This document shows, piece after piece, positions 32,005-40,969 of a stretch of DNA of 41,753 nucleotides (its first letter is position 1; each line of letters starts with the position of its first letter). This DNA is from JBBDLF01 sp040879025 (GTDB lineage Bacteria; Pseudomonadota; Gammaproteobacteria; Pseudomonadales; Pseudohongiellaceae). The notes under the pieces are model-generated. The model saw only the letters and a program-made list of their open reading frames with translations, was not told where the DNA came from and did no database searches. A program made the position numbers and the translations under genes. The stretch spans positions 1 to 41,753 of the forward strand of contig JBBDLF010000007.1 in assembly GCA_040879025.1 (NCBI GenBank). The letters are read 5' to 3'.

Positions 32005-33795
32005 ATGGCTTCCTATCGCGCCCCGTTACGGGACATGCAGTTTCTCCTTGAAGAGGTTTTTGATACCGGTCGGCTGTTTTCCATGTTGCCCGACGGCGTG
32101 GAACTGACATCCGACCTAACCGGGGTAATTCTTCAGGAAGCCGCCCGGATCAGCGAAGAAGTGCTGGCTCCGATAAACCGGACGGGTGACGAGGAAGGAT
32201 GCCGGTTCAGCGAGGGTCAGGTCACCACGCCCAAAGGTTTCCCTGAAGCGTTCAAAACCTTTGCCGAAGGTGGCTGGGTGGGTCTGGGCGGTGATCCCGC
32301 GTACGGCGGCCAGGGCATGCCGAAGACGCTGTCAGTGCTGGTCGAAGAAATGATCATGGCAGCGAACTGCTCGTTTGCGCTTTATCCCATCTTGACTTCG
32401 GGCGCCACGATGGCACTGAGACATCATGGCACCGATGTACTGAAAAAGCGCTTCATGCCTTCGTTAAACAGCGGCCGATGGACCGGTACCATGTGCCTGA
32501 CCGAAGCACATGCGGGTACCGATCTGGGCTTGTTGAAGACGCGTGCCGAGCCCAGCGAAGATGGCAGTTACCGTATTTCGGGAACCAAGATATTCATTAC
32601 CGGCGGCGAGCATGATCTGACGGAAAACATCGTCCATCTGGTGCTGGCCAGAATGAAGGGTGCACCGTCGGGTTCCCACGGTCTTACCATGTTCGTCATT
32701 CCCAAAAAACAGGTGAACGAGGCAGGTCACATCACTGTCGATAACGGAGTCAGCTGTGGTTCCATAGAGCATAAAATGGGTATCAAGGCGTCATCCACCT
32801 GCGTACTGAATTTCGACAATGCCACCGGATACCTTGTCGGAGAGCCCAACGAAGGGCTCGCGTGCATGTTCACGATGATGAATTATGAGCGGTTGTCGAT
32901 GGGGCTGCAGGGAACGGGTCTCGCGGAAAATTCCTATCAGACCGCTGTGGCGTATGCGAGGGAACGTCTGCAGGGAAGGGCGCCTCCGCCTCGGGCGCGG
33001 CGAAGCCGGCAGACCGAAGCGGACCCGATTATCGTCCATCCGGATATCCGGCGTATGTTGCTTACTATGCGCGCCAACATTATGGCGGGTCGGGCGCTCA
33101 TCTTGTATGTTGCCGGCAAGCTGGACACTGCGGTGTATGACCGTGACGCCGATGCCCGGGCTGACGCGGAAAAACTGGTCGCGTTACTGACACCCGTTGC
33201 CAAGGCCTGGTGCACTGACTGTGGCTATGACGCTTGTGTGCTGGGTCAGCAGGTGCTGGGAGGCCACGGATATATTCGTGAATGGGGGCTCGAACAGAAC
33301 GTCAGGGATGCTCGTATCGCTCAGATTTATGAGGGAACCAATGGCGTTCAGGCGCAGGACCTGATGGGCCGAAAAACCGTTCGCAACAGGGGAGATCTGC
33401 TGCAGGTACTGCTTGGAGAGATCGACGGGTTTCTCGGTGACACATCCGAACGACCGGAATTGAAGGAGGTTAACGGCGTTCTGCTCGAGGCGCGTCGGCG
33501 TCTGGAGGATATTACCATAGAGATAATTGAACGGGCGGACAACGATCCGGACGAAATCGGAGCATCAGCTTATCCCTACCTGCAATTGATGGGTCTGGTG
33601 CTGTACGGATTTATGTGGTGTCGGATGATCGCCGCCGCCAGCGCGGCGGCCGGTGCCGATGACCACTATTACGATGGAATCCTCAAGACAGGCAGGTTCT
33701 ATCTGAACAGGTTGATGCCACGCTACAAGACGCTGCTGGAAGAAATTTCGCATGGAAGCGGAACATTGATGGCTATGAAGGCCGACCAGTTTTGA
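32005..33795 (+). CDS. Acyl-CoA dehydrogenase, long DmdC/FadE-like type
   Basis: An FAD-dependent acyl-CoA dehydrogenase of the ~600-aa subgroup with an extra C-terminal helical domain. The start YRAPLRDMQFLLEEVF, the FAD/substrate block MCLTEAHAGTDLGLLKTRAE, the GTKIFITGGEHDL segment and catalytic Glu443 in IYEGTNGVQAQDLMGRK fit this group, which includes 3-methylmercaptopropionyl-CoA dehydrogenase DmdC and many fatty acyl-CoA enzymes. Sequence alone does not fix the substrate: no dmdB or dmdD, and no beta-oxidation partner, is adjacent. Length is 596 aa. It may share the bioB transcript (54-bp gap). It converges on the DUF3379 gene with 26 bp between stops. Confidence 0.9.
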   Translation: MASYRAPLRDMQFLLEEVFDTGRLFSMLPDGVELTSDLTGVILQEAARISEEVLAPINRTGDEEGCRFSEGQVTTPKGFPEAFKTFAEGGWVGLGGDPAYGGQGMPKTLSVLVEEMIMAANCSFALYPILTSGATMALRHHGTDVLKKRFMPSLNSGRWTGTMCLTEAHAGTDLGLLKTRAEPSEDGSYRISGTKIFITGGEHDLTENIVHLVLARMKGAPSGSHGLTMFVIPKKQVNEAGHITVDNGVSCGSIEHKMGIKASSTCVLNFDNATGYLVGEPNEGLACMFTMMNYERLSMGLQGTGLAENSYQTAVAYARERLQGRAPPPRARRSRQTEADPIIVHPDIRRMLLTMRANIMAGRALILYVAGKLDTAVYDRDADARADAEKLVALLTPVAKAWCTDCGYDACVLGQQVLGGHGYIREWGLEQNVRDARIAQIYEGTNGVQAQDLMGRKTVRNRGDLLQVLLGEIDGFLGDTSERPELKEVNGVLLEARRRLEDITIEIIERADNDPDEIGASAYPYLQLMGLVLYGFMWCRMIAAASAAAGADDHYYDGILKTGRFYLNRLMPRYKTLLEEISHGSGTLMAMKADQF

Positions 33796-33821
33796 CGGTG
33801 CCGCGCCATGCGGTCGCCGTA

Positions 33822-34577
33822 TCAGATAGCCCACTCCACATTGTCGCTGTTGGTAAACAGCTCGCGGTAGGCTTCCAGGCTTTGATCCTTGCCACCAATC
33901 AGAATCAGAGCGCCCTCGCCCATGGGGATGACAGTGGTGCTGAAGCGGTTGTCACCGAATGTGAATTCCCTGGACACTGGACTGCTGTTGCTTAGAATCA
34001 CCGACACCTGCCCCTGTTCATCTTCCATCACCAGATGCGCGCTGTGAATCGGAGGCGTTACCGCACAGGGTTTCGCGAAACTGATATGCAAGCCACGCAT
34101 GGCATCCGTGTCGTGCACCCGGGCGCCAAGCTCGCCAATGATGGTGTTGACCTGTTGCAGTTCCAACGGCGCGCCACCGGCAAAGGAGAGGGCTGCTTCG
34201 GTATACACATGGCTAAGAGCCTGCTGCCCGAAGGCCAGTTCTTCCGCGGTAGGGTTACCGGAGGGCTTAAACACACTGAATGCCGCTCCGGCCGCAACGA
34301 CCAGGGATGCTGCAATGGCAAACTGGCGCAGACGCGGTGCGCCCTGGACTGAGTCGATGGCTTCGGCTGTCGTGGTGTCGAGTACAGACTCAAGTTTCTC
34401 CCGGAGGCTGTCCGGTATGGGGGTACTTTGGACCAATTCCTGCAATCGCCCGTCCAGTACCCGTACATCATCCAGCAATTTCTGGTGGGTGGGATTGCCG
34501 GACGCACTGGTCAGTAGCGCCTGGTCCGTGTCATAGGGGTCAGCGAATATCCTGCGGCGGAACTCTAGATCATCCAT
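33822..34577 (-). CDS. DUF3379 membrane protein, probable anti-sigma partner
   Basis: A 251-aa protein with the DUF3379 layout: cytoplasmic N-terminus beginning MDDLEFRRRIFADP, one transmembrane helix at about residues 84-103 (RQFAIAASLVVAAGAAFSVF) and a periplasmic domain (HVYTEAALSFAGG, NRFSTTVIPMGEGALILIGG). The gene overlaps the end of the ECF sigma factor gene by eight bases, so translation is coupled. This pair is known from Shewanella, Vibrio and relatives. By analogy with other sigma/membrane-protein pairs it likely restrains the sigma factor until an envelope signal arrives; that function is inference. I see no CxxxC zinc anti-sigma motif of the RskA/ChrR kind. Confidence 0.82.
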   Translation of the reverse strand: MDDLEFRRRIFADPYDTDQALLTSASGNPTHQKLLDDVRVLDGRLQELVQSTPIPDSLREKLESVLDTTTAEAIDSVQGAPRLRQFAIAASLVVAAGAAFSVFKPSGNPTAEELAFGQQALSHVYTEAALSFAGGAPLELQQVNTIIGELGARVHDTDAMRGLHISFAKPCAVTPPIHSAHLVMEDEQGQVSVILSNSSPVSREFTFGDNRFSTTVIPMGEGALILIGGKDQSLEAYRELFTNSDNVEWAI

Positions 34578-35118
34578 CTTGGTTTAGCTCTTCTTCCAAA
34601 TCATTATTATCAGGTATAAATTCCTGCTTCAGTTTACTTCTCGCACGAAACAGACGGGTCATTACCGTGTTGTTATTAAGATCGAGAATTTCGGCTATTT
34701 CTTTACCACTGAATCCGCCAATAACCTGTAGCAATAAAGGGTCCCGGTAATCGCGGTCCAGTTTGTTGATAGCGTTATATAGCATTTGTCTTTCAACTTC
34801 GTTGTCAGGCTCGTTCTCGCTCACGTCCGGCAAGGACTGGTTTTCTATATCCACCAGGTCCGGCCGGTACCGCTCGTACAGTCTGGCATTCTCACGGCGC
34901 AAAATCGTAAACAGCCAGGCTTTTGCCGCCTTGTCGTTCTGCAGACTGTCAAAAGACCGCCAAGCGCGCAAAAATGTTTCCTGGACCAGATCTTCGGCCA
35001 ATGGCTGATTTTTGCACAGCCAGAATGCGTAGCGATAAACATCCTGATACAGCGCATCAACCAGCGAGTTATAGCGCTGCCTTTTCGTTGTTCCGTTCAA
35101 GACCGGGGCGTCACTCAT
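34570..35118 (-). CDS. ECF-type RNA polymerase sigma factor
   Basis: A sigma-70 family factor with regions 2 and 4 only. Region 2 spans LVDALYQDVYRYAFWLCKNQPLAEDLVQETFLRAWRSF and the following AAKAWLFTILRRENARLYER. Region 4 is INKLDRDYRDPLLLQVIGGFSGKEIAEILDLNNNTVMTRLFRARSKLKQEF with its helix-turn-helix. I chose ATG at 35118 (MSDAPVLNGTTKRQRYNSL, 182 aa), since the frame open to 35268 adds 50 unrelated residues. The Shine-Dalgarno is weak. The DUF3379 gene overlaps the 3' end. Target genes cannot be told from this window. Confidence 0.9.
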   Translation of the reverse strand: MSDAPVLNGTTKRQRYNSLVDALYQDVYRYAFWLCKNQPLAEDLVQETFLRAWRSFDSLQNDKAAKAWLFTILRRENARLYERYRPDLVDIENQSLPDVSENEPDNEVERQMLYNAINKLDRDYRDPLLLQVIGGFSGKEIAEILDLNNNTVMTRLFRARSKLKQEFIPDNNDLEEELNQDG

Positions 35119-35418
35119 TTCGTTTCGGTGATTCTCTTCAATCCTGAAAGCCAGGTACAAGTGAGAAAATGGGGCCTGCAGGGTAAATTCGGAGCCTGAG
35201 GGTGGCGGTTTTGGGAGTCCACAGCAATAGTTACTATAAAGTGTGCCTAAATTGCGGAGTAGCTTCAAGCCATATTACCACGGGGGGCGGCGGGAATACT
35301 GTGGTGTGAGGTTACCGGCTCTTAACAGGCAATATCTGGGGCGGGGCTCGATCCGGCGGTGTTTGTAAAGTTCACGGCCCTGTATACTTGGCACACCTGG
35401 ATTACGGGAAATCATCTA
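35119..35418. other. Divergent sigma factor-dapB intergenic region
   Basis: Three hundred bases without a recognised gene. On the minus strand TTATAGT-like sequence (35233-35239) could be a -10 for the sigma gene but has no convincing -35. On the plus strand a G-rich tract lies at 35282-35295. I see no clear ECF promoter signature, and none can be assigned without knowing the factor's consensus. Confidence 0.4.
35362..35388 (+). promoter_or_regulatory. Possible promoter of dapB
   Basis: TATACT at 35383-35388 directly preceded by TG is a good -10. The -35 candidate TTTGTA (35362-35367) is only 15 bp away. It lies 30 bp before the dapB ATG. Confidence 0.35.
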
Positions 35419-36219
35419 ATGATTCGAGTTGCAATCGCCGGCGCTGCCGGCAGAATGGGCCGCACTTTGCTGGAGGCCGTGCAGACCAGTGAAACCATGA
35501 CGGTCACCGCCGCCACCGTGTTGGGCGACGATCCGGCCTTGAATCAGGATGTTGGTACCCTGATTGGGCGGGCCGAGTGCGGGGTAGTTACCGTGGAACA
35601 TCTCGCCACGGTGGCCGGTCAGTTTGATGTGCTGGTTGATTTTACCGCCCCGGCGGCATCCCTGTTACACCTCGCCATTTGTCGGGAACAGGGTAAGGCC
35701 ATGGTAATCGGCACGACCGGTTTTTCCGAGACGGAGAAAGAAAGTATCAGGTCTGTAGCCAGGGACATTCCAGTAGTGTTCGCGCCGAATATGAGTGCGG
35801 GCGTCAATCTCTGCATGAAACTGCTGCGTATTGCCGCCCAGGTAATCGGCAGCGAATCCGATATCGAAATCCTTGAAATGCATCATCGCCATAAAAAGGA
35901 TGCGCCTTCAGGCACGGCGCTTAAAATGGGCGAGGTCATCGCCGAAGAACTGGGGCGTGACTTGGAAGAGGTAGGTATTTTCGGCCGCGAGGGTCTGGGT
36001 CCGGACCGGAATCGGAATACGATAGGTTTTGCGACTCTCAGAGGCGGCGATGTGGTTGGAGACCACACGGTAATTTTCGCTGGAGCGGGAGAGCGGGTGG
36101 AGATCAGCCATAAGGCGAGCAGCCGCATGACATTCGCCGCCGGCGCAGTCAGGGCCGCCGGTTGGGTCAGCGACAAGCCCGCAGGGCTGTACACAATGGA
36201 GGACGTTTTGTCGCTTTGA
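35419..36219 (+). CDS. dapB: 4-hydroxy-tetrahydrodipicolinate reductase
   Basis: The second dedicated step of lysine/diaminopimelate synthesis, NAD(P)H-dependent. The Rossmann motif GAAGRMG is at residues 8-14. The active-site stretch EMHHRHKKDAPSGTA contains H155 and K159, equivalent to E. coli H159 and K163. FAPNMSAGVN and GERVEISHKASSR are also conserved. ATG at 35419 gives 266 aa and follows GGGA; the frame is open to 35359 but homology starts at MIRVAIAG. dapB-carA-carB-greA is the pseudomonad order. Confidence 0.97.
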   Translation: MIRVAIAGAAGRMGRTLLEAVQTSETMTVTAATVLGDDPALNQDVGTLIGRAECGVVTVEHLATVAGQFDVLVDFTAPAASLLHLAICREQGKAMVIGTTGFSETEKESIRSVARDIPVVFAPNMSAGVNLCMKLLRIAAQVIGSESDIEILEMHHRHKKDAPSGTALKMGEVIAEELGRDLEEVGIFGREGLGPDRNRNTIGFATLRGGDVVGDHTVIFAGAGERVEISHKASSRMTFAAGAVRAAGWVSDKPAGLYTMEDVLSL

Positions 36220-36294
36220 TTTCCGTACCGCGCGGGTCAATGCCGAATCGCCACGATCGGCGGACATTTATCCGTCACGGAATCCAGTTGAACA

Positions 36295-36324
36295 TAGACA
36301 ATTGAGCCGTGGTTTTTGTAAAAT
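36295..36324 (+). promoter_or_regulatory. Promoter of carAB, upstream of a leader terminator
   Basis: TAGACA (36295-36300, five of six to consensus), 18-bp spacer, TAAAAT (36319-36324) directly preceded by TG. Transcription would start near 36331, at the base of a CTCAGT/ACTGAG hairpin (36330-36335, 36345-36350), and then run into the strong terminator at 36376-36408. Confidence 0.5.
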
Positions 36325-36375
36325 GCACACTCAGTATGTCACACACTGAGAAACCGCATTGAACCAGACAGCAGA

Positions 36376-36408
36376 ACGGAGTGAAGGTAACTTCATTCCG
36401 TTTTTTTT
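36376..36408 (+). terminator. Strong intrinsic terminator in the carA leader
   Basis: An 11-bp stem ACGGAGTGAAG (36376-36386) / CTTCATTCCGT (36391-36401) with one G-U wobble, closed by the GNRA-type loop GTAA, followed by eight Ts (36401-36408). It lies 157 bp after dapB and 75 bp before the carA GTG. It could simply end dapB transcription, or attenuate carAB if the promoter at 36295-36324 is real. An eight-codon frame MSHTEKPH (36336-36362) precedes it but lacks a ribosome binding site and has no Arg codons. Confidence 0.9.
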
Positions 36409-36482
36409 GCCGTTTGCAGAACCTGTTTCAAAGAATCACGGCAGCACCCGAATGGCAGGATAAACAACCTAGAGGAGGTCTT

Positions 36483-37628
36483 GTGCCCGAACCCGCTGTA
36501 TTAGCCCTTGAAGACGGCACCACTTTTCGCGGCGTGGCAATCGGCGCGGAGGGCGTTGCCGTCGGAGAGGTAGTGTTCAATACGGCCATGACCGGTTATC
36601 AGGAAATTCTCACCGATCCCTCTTACGCCAGACAGATCGTTACGCTTACCTACCCGCATATTGGCAATACAGGCACCAATGACGAAGACAATGAGTCGGG
36701 CAACGTGTGGGCCGCGGGACTGGTAATTCGCAATCTGCCGCTGCTGGCCAGCAGTTGGCGCAGTGAGCAGTCTCTGGATGACTACCTCAAGCTGCACAAT
36801 GTTGTCGCGATCGCCGAGATTGATACCCGCAAGCTTACCCGCCTGCTGAGGGACAAGGGTTCCCTGAACGGATGTTTGCTGTCCGGACACGAACTGGCTA
36901 GCGGGGGTGCGGAAAAAGCACTTGAGTACGCGCGCGACTTCCCGGGTTTGAAAGGTATGGACCTTGCCAGGGAGGTATCCGTCAGTGAAACCTACCTCTG
37001 GAACGAGGGAGTCTGGAAGCTCGGTGTCGGCCATGAAGCCCCTGAAGCAAAGCCTTCGTACAAGGTTGTCGCCTATGATTACGGCGTCAAGCGCAACATA
37101 CTGCGCATGCTCGTCGAGCGCGGTTGTGAGGTCAAGGTGGTTCCGGCCGCTCTGCCGGCCGCCGAAGTGCTGGCGATGAAGCCGGACGGTGTGGTATTGA
37201 CCAATGGACCCGGAGATCCGGAACCCTGTGATTACGCAATTGCCGCCACCCGAGAGATCGTGGAATCCGGAACCCCGGTATTCGGTATCTGCCTCGGACA
37301 CCAGTTGCTGGCTCTTGCCTGTGGGGCTGCCACCACAAAAATGCCTTCTGGACACCATGGTGCCAACCATCCGGTTCAGAACCTGGAAGACGGCACGGTA
37401 CTCATCACCAGCCAGAACCACGGCTTCGCAGTGGATGAGAACACCCTGCCCGAAAATGTAAAGGCCACGTACCGCTCGCTGTTTGACAATACTCTGCAGG
37501 GTATAGAGCGTACCGACAAACCGGCTTTCAGTTTCCAGGGTCATCCGGAAGCGTCTCCGGGGCCCCACGATGTGGCCCCGCTGTTCGATCATTTCATCGA
37601 TTTGATGGCTGCCGCAGATACACAATGA
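36483..37628 (+). CDS. carA: Carbamoyl-phosphate synthase small (glutaminase) subunit
   Basis: Releases ammonia from glutamine for CarB. It has an N-terminal CPSase domain (residues 1-150, ALEDGTTFRGVAIGAEG and FNTAMTGYQEILTDPSY) and a C-terminal class I amidotransferase domain with nucleophile Cys270 in FGICLGHQ and catalytic His-Glu in GHPEASPGP. GTG at 36483 is preferred (381 aa): AGAGGAGG lies at 36471-36478 and the product starts like E. coli CarA. The longer frame from 36381 would begin inside the leader terminator. carB starts 56 bp downstream. Confidence 0.96.
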   Translation: MPEPAVLALEDGTTFRGVAIGAEGVAVGEVVFNTAMTGYQEILTDPSYARQIVTLTYPHIGNTGTNDEDNESGNVWAAGLVIRNLPLLASSWRSEQSLDDYLKLHNVVAIAEIDTRKLTRLLRDKGSLNGCLLSGHELASGGAEKALEYARDFPGLKGMDLAREVSVSETYLWNEGVWKLGVGHEAPEAKPSYKVVAYDYGVKRNILRMLVERGCEVKVVPAALPAAEVLAMKPDGVVLTNGPGDPEPCDYAIAATREIVESGTPVFGICLGHQLLALACGAATTKMPSGHHGANHPVQNLEDGTVLITSQNHGFAVDENTLPENVKATYRSLFDNTLQGIERTDKPAFSFQGHPEASPGPHDVAPLFDHFIDLMAAADTQ

Positions 37629-37684
37629 AATTTCTGAACATTTAATCAAAATCACCATTCAACAATGGGCTCGATCAGTAAAAC

Positions 37685-40600
37685 ATGCCGAAACGAAGTG
37701 ATATAAAAAGTATTCTTATCCTGGGTGCCGGACCGATAATTATCGGTCAGGCATGTGAGTTTGACTATTCAGGTGCCCAGGCCTGCCAGGCCTTAAGAGA
37801 AGAAGGCTTCCGGGTTATCCTTGTCAATTCCAACCCCGCCACGATTATGACCGATCCGTCCATGGCGGATGCCACCTATATCGAACCGGTAACCTGGGCC
37901 ATTGTCGAAAAGATCATTGAGAAGGAACGGCCTGATGCGATCTTGCCGACGATGGGGGGTCAGACGGCACTCAACTGCGCCCTGGACCTGAACCGGCATG
38001 GGGTGCTGGACAAGTACAATGTTGAACTTATCGGGGCGAATTGTCAGGCGATCGACAAGGCCGAAGACCGTGAACTGTTCGATGATGCGATCAAGGCGAT
38101 CGGACTGGAGACGCCGAACCATGGGTTGGCCCACAATATGGAGCAGGCTTACGAGGCGCTGGAGAAGGTGGGTTTTCCCTGCATTATTCGTCCTTCTTTC
38201 ACGCTGGGCGGCACCGGTGGAGGAATCGCCTACAACAAAGAGGAATTTCAGGAAATCTGCTCCCGCGGGCTGGAGTTGTCCCCGACCAATGAATTATTGA
38301 TCGATGAGTCGTTAATAGGCTGGAAGGAATTCGAGCTCGAGGTGGTCCGCGACACAAAAGACAACTGCATTATAGTCTGCTCCATTGAAAATTTTGATGC
38401 GATGGGTGTGCATACAGGAGACTCAATTACTGTCGCGCCGGCCCAGACGCTTACCGATAAGGAGTACCAGATTCTGCGCAATGCGGCCATTGCCGTATTA
38501 AGGGAAATCGGGGTGGAAACCGGTGGCTCCAATGTACAGTTTGCCATCGATCCTGAGACCGGGAGATTGGTGGTTGTCGAGATGAACCCGCGTGTTTCCC
38601 GCTCGTCCGCGCTGGCCTCCAAGGCTACCGGCTTCCCGATAGCACGGGTGGCGGCCAAGCTGGCGGTGGGATTTACCCTGGACGAATTGCGCAATGAAAT
38701 TACCGGAGGCATCACGCCCGCATCGTTCGAGCCCAGCATTGATTATGTAGTAACCAAGATTCCGCGATTCACCTTTGAAAAATTTCCCGAAACCAACGAC
38801 CGGATCACCACGCAGATGAAATCGGTTGGCGAGGTTATGGCAATTGGCCGCACGTTTCAGGAATCAATACAGAAAGCCCTGCGCGGACTCGAGGTGGATG
38901 TGAGTGGCTTTGATCCCAAGCTGGACACGGCGTTGAGCGATGCCAACGAGGTGTTGAAGCGGGAGCTTATGGAGGCGGGCAGCGATCGGATATGGTACAT
39001 CGGCGATGCTTTCCGCCTTGGCTGGTCGGTGAAGAAAGTCAACGAGCTGACCGGTATCGATCCCTGGTTTCTCGCGCAGATTGAAGACATCATCCGTACT
39101 GAGGAATCCCTTACCGGGAAGACGGTTGACAGTTTCAGTCACGATGAAATGTTCGCGCTCAAGCGCAAGGGCTTCTCCGATAAACGCCTTTCGATGATCA
39201 TGGGCACGGGTGAGCAGGAAGTGATGACAAAACGGCACGAACTGGGCGTCCGGCCGGTGTACAAGCGTGTCGACACCTGCGCGGCGGAGTTTGTTTCCGC
39301 AACCGCCTATATGTATTCCTGTTATGAAGAAGAATGCGAAGCCGAACCTTCCGATCGAAAAAAGATTATGGTGCTCGGCGGCGGCCCCAACCGCATCGGG
39401 CAGGGTATAGAATTTGATTATTGCTGTGTGCATGCGGCGCTCGCGATGCGGGAAGATGGTTACGAAACCATCATGATCAACTGCAACCCTGAAACCGTGT
39501 CCACCGACTACAATATTTCGGATCGACTGTTTTTCGAACCGGTAACGTTTGAGGATGTAATCGAAATAGTGCATCTGGAGGATCCACATGGTGTGATCGT
39601 GCAATTTGGCGGGCAGACCCCCCTGAACCTGGTCAAGCAACTGGAGGCAGCAGGTGTCAGGATACTGGGGACGACCGCGGACGCCATCGACAGAGCCGAG
39701 GACCGGGAGCGTTTTCAGCAGCTTATTCAAAAACTGGGCCTGAAGCAGCCGCCGAACAAAACCGTACGCAGTGTTGCCGAGAGTCTGGAGGAAGCCAAAA
39801 AGATTTCGTATCCGCTGGTCGTACGACCTTCCTATGTGCTCGGTGGCCGCGCCATGGAAATTGTTTACAACGAAGAAGAACTGAAACGCTATATGGTCGA
39901 AGCAGTCAGGGTCTCACACGAAAGCCCCGTTTTGCTGGACTATTTTCTCAATTCGGCCATCGAAATCGATGTCGATCTGGTAAGCGATGGCAAGCAGGCG
40001 GTGGTCGGAGCCATCATGCAACATATCGAACAGGCCGGCGTACATTCCGGCGATTCCGCCTGTTCGCTGCCTCCGTACAATCTGGCTGCGGAAGTGCAGG
40101 ACCAGATTCGCGAACAGGTTTCCGCCCTGGCGCTGGAACTGGGTGTCATCGGGCTTATGAACACTCAGTTGGCCTATCAGGATGGCGCAATCTATATTAT
40201 CGAAGTGAATCCCCGGGCATCGCGTACCGTACCTTTCGTATCCAAGTGTATCGGCACATCGCTGGCCAAGATAGCTGCGCGGTGCATGGCCGGAACCAGT
40301 CTCAAAGACCAGAATTTCACCCGCGAAATCGTCCCGACAACGTTTGCGGTAAAGGAAGCGGTTTTTCCGTTTAACCGCTTCCCCGGTGTCGACCCTATCC
40401 TCGGTCCCGAGATGAAATCCACAGGCGAGGTAATGGGCGTTGGAAAAACCTTCGCGGAAGCTTTCGCCAAGTCTCAGCTCGGCGCGGGCGAAATTCTGGA
40501 GAGTGGCGGCACCGCCTTTATCAGCGTTCGGGATGCAGATAAACCCCATGTGGTGGAAGTGGCTCAAAAGCTGGTGGATATCGGTTTTAAACTGGTCGCC

Positions 40601-40921
40601 ACGCGGGGCACCCACCGGGTTATCAAGGACGCGGGAATTGACGTGCAAGTCGTCAACAAGGTGACCGAAGGCAGACCGCACATCGTTGATATGCTCAAGA
40701 ATGAGGAAATCAAACTGGTGGTGAATACCACCGAGGGCAAACAGGCAATCGCCGATTCGTCCATAATACGGCGCACGGCGCTACGCCACGACGTGTTTTC
40801 CACCACAACCATCGCCGGCGCGTTGGCAGTCTGTGAAGCGCTGGTCTATGGAAATAAACTTTCGGTGTACACTCTCCAGGACTTGCATGCCGAGCTGAGA
40901 AAGAGTACGACTACCGGTTGA
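37685..40921 (+). CDS. carB: Carbamoyl-phosphate synthase large subunit
   Basis: Makes carbamoyl phosphate for pyrimidines and arginine from bicarbonate, ATP and CarA-derived ammonia. The 1078-aa protein has two homologous ATP-grasp halves: carboxyphosphate half (GAGPIIIGQACEFDYSG, IIRPSFTLGGTGGGIAYN, VEMNPRVSRSSALASKATG) and carbamate half (GGGPNRIGQGIEFDYCC, VVRPSYVLGGRAMEIVYN, IEVNPRASRTVPFVSK). The oligomerisation domain lies between them, and the C-terminal ~140 residues form the MGS-like allosteric domain (ornithine/UMP control in E. coli). All parts appear intact. The Shine-Dalgarno is weak. A terminator follows the stop at once. Confidence 0.98.
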   Translation: MPKRSDIKSILILGAGPIIIGQACEFDYSGAQACQALREEGFRVILVNSNPATIMTDPSMADATYIEPVTWAIVEKIIEKERPDAILPTMGGQTALNCALDLNRHGVLDKYNVELIGANCQAIDKAEDRELFDDAIKAIGLETPNHGLAHNMEQAYEALEKVGFPCIIRPSFTLGGTGGGIAYNKEEFQEICSRGLELSPTNELLIDESLIGWKEFELEVVRDTKDNCIIVCSIENFDAMGVHTGDSITVAPAQTLTDKEYQILRNAAIAVLREIGVETGGSNVQFAIDPETGRLVVVEMNPRVSRSSALASKATGFPIARVAAKLAVGFTLDELRNEITGGITPASFEPSIDYVVTKIPRFTFEKFPETNDRITTQMKSVGEVMAIGRTFQESIQKALRGLEVDVSGFDPKLDTALSDANEVLKRELMEAGSDRIWYIGDAFRLGWSVKKVNELTGIDPWFLAQIEDIIRTEESLTGKTVDSFSHDEMFALKRKGFSDKRLSMIMGTGEQEVMTKRHELGVRPVYKRVDTCAAEFVSATAYMYSCYEEECEAEPSDRKKIMVLGGGPNRIGQGIEFDYCCVHAALAMREDGYETIMINCNPETVSTDYNISDRLFFEPVTFEDVIEIVHLEDPHGVIVQFGGQTPLNLVKQLEAAGVRILGTTADAIDRAEDRERFQQLIQKLGLKQPPNKTVRSVAESLEEAKKISYPLVVRPSYVLGGRAMEIVYNEEELKRYMVEAVRVSHESPVLLDYFLNSAIEIDVDLVSDGKQAVVGAIMQHIEQAGVHSGDSACSLPPYNLAAEVQDQIREQVSALALELGVIGLMNTQLAYQDGAIYIIEVNPRASRTVPFVSKCIGTSLAKIAARCMAGTSLKDQNFTREIVPTTFAVKEAVFPFNRFPGVDPILGPEMKSTGEVMGVGKTFAEAFAKSQLGAGEILESGGTAFISVRDADKPHVVEVAQKLVDIGFKLVATRGTHRVIKDAGIDVQVVNKVTEGRPHIVDMLKNEEIKLVVNTTEGKQAIADSSIIRRTALRHDVFSTTTIAGALAVCEALVYGNKLSVYTLQDLHAELRKSTTTG

Positions 40922-40937
40922 GCTACGGTAACAGTTT

Positions 40938-40969
40938 AATAGTAGCGGTAGTGCTGCTATTCTTTGTTT
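40938..40969 (+). terminator. Intrinsic terminator after carB
   Basis: A 9-bp stem AATAGTAGC (40938-40946) / GCTGCTATT (40953-40961) with one wobble and a 6-base loop, followed by the T-rich tract TCTTTGTTT. It starts 17 bases after the carB stop. Confidence 0.75.

Noticed and set aside
36336..36362. An arginine-rich leader peptide for carA attenuation
   Set aside because: The mini-frame MSHTEKPH has no Arg codons and no ribosome binding site, so classic ribosome-mediated attenuation by arginine is not supported.
36381..36482. A 34-residue N-terminal extension of CarA
   Set aside because: Its start lies inside the leader terminator hairpin, and the GTG at 36483 has a strong Shine-Dalgarno and gives the E. 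coli length.
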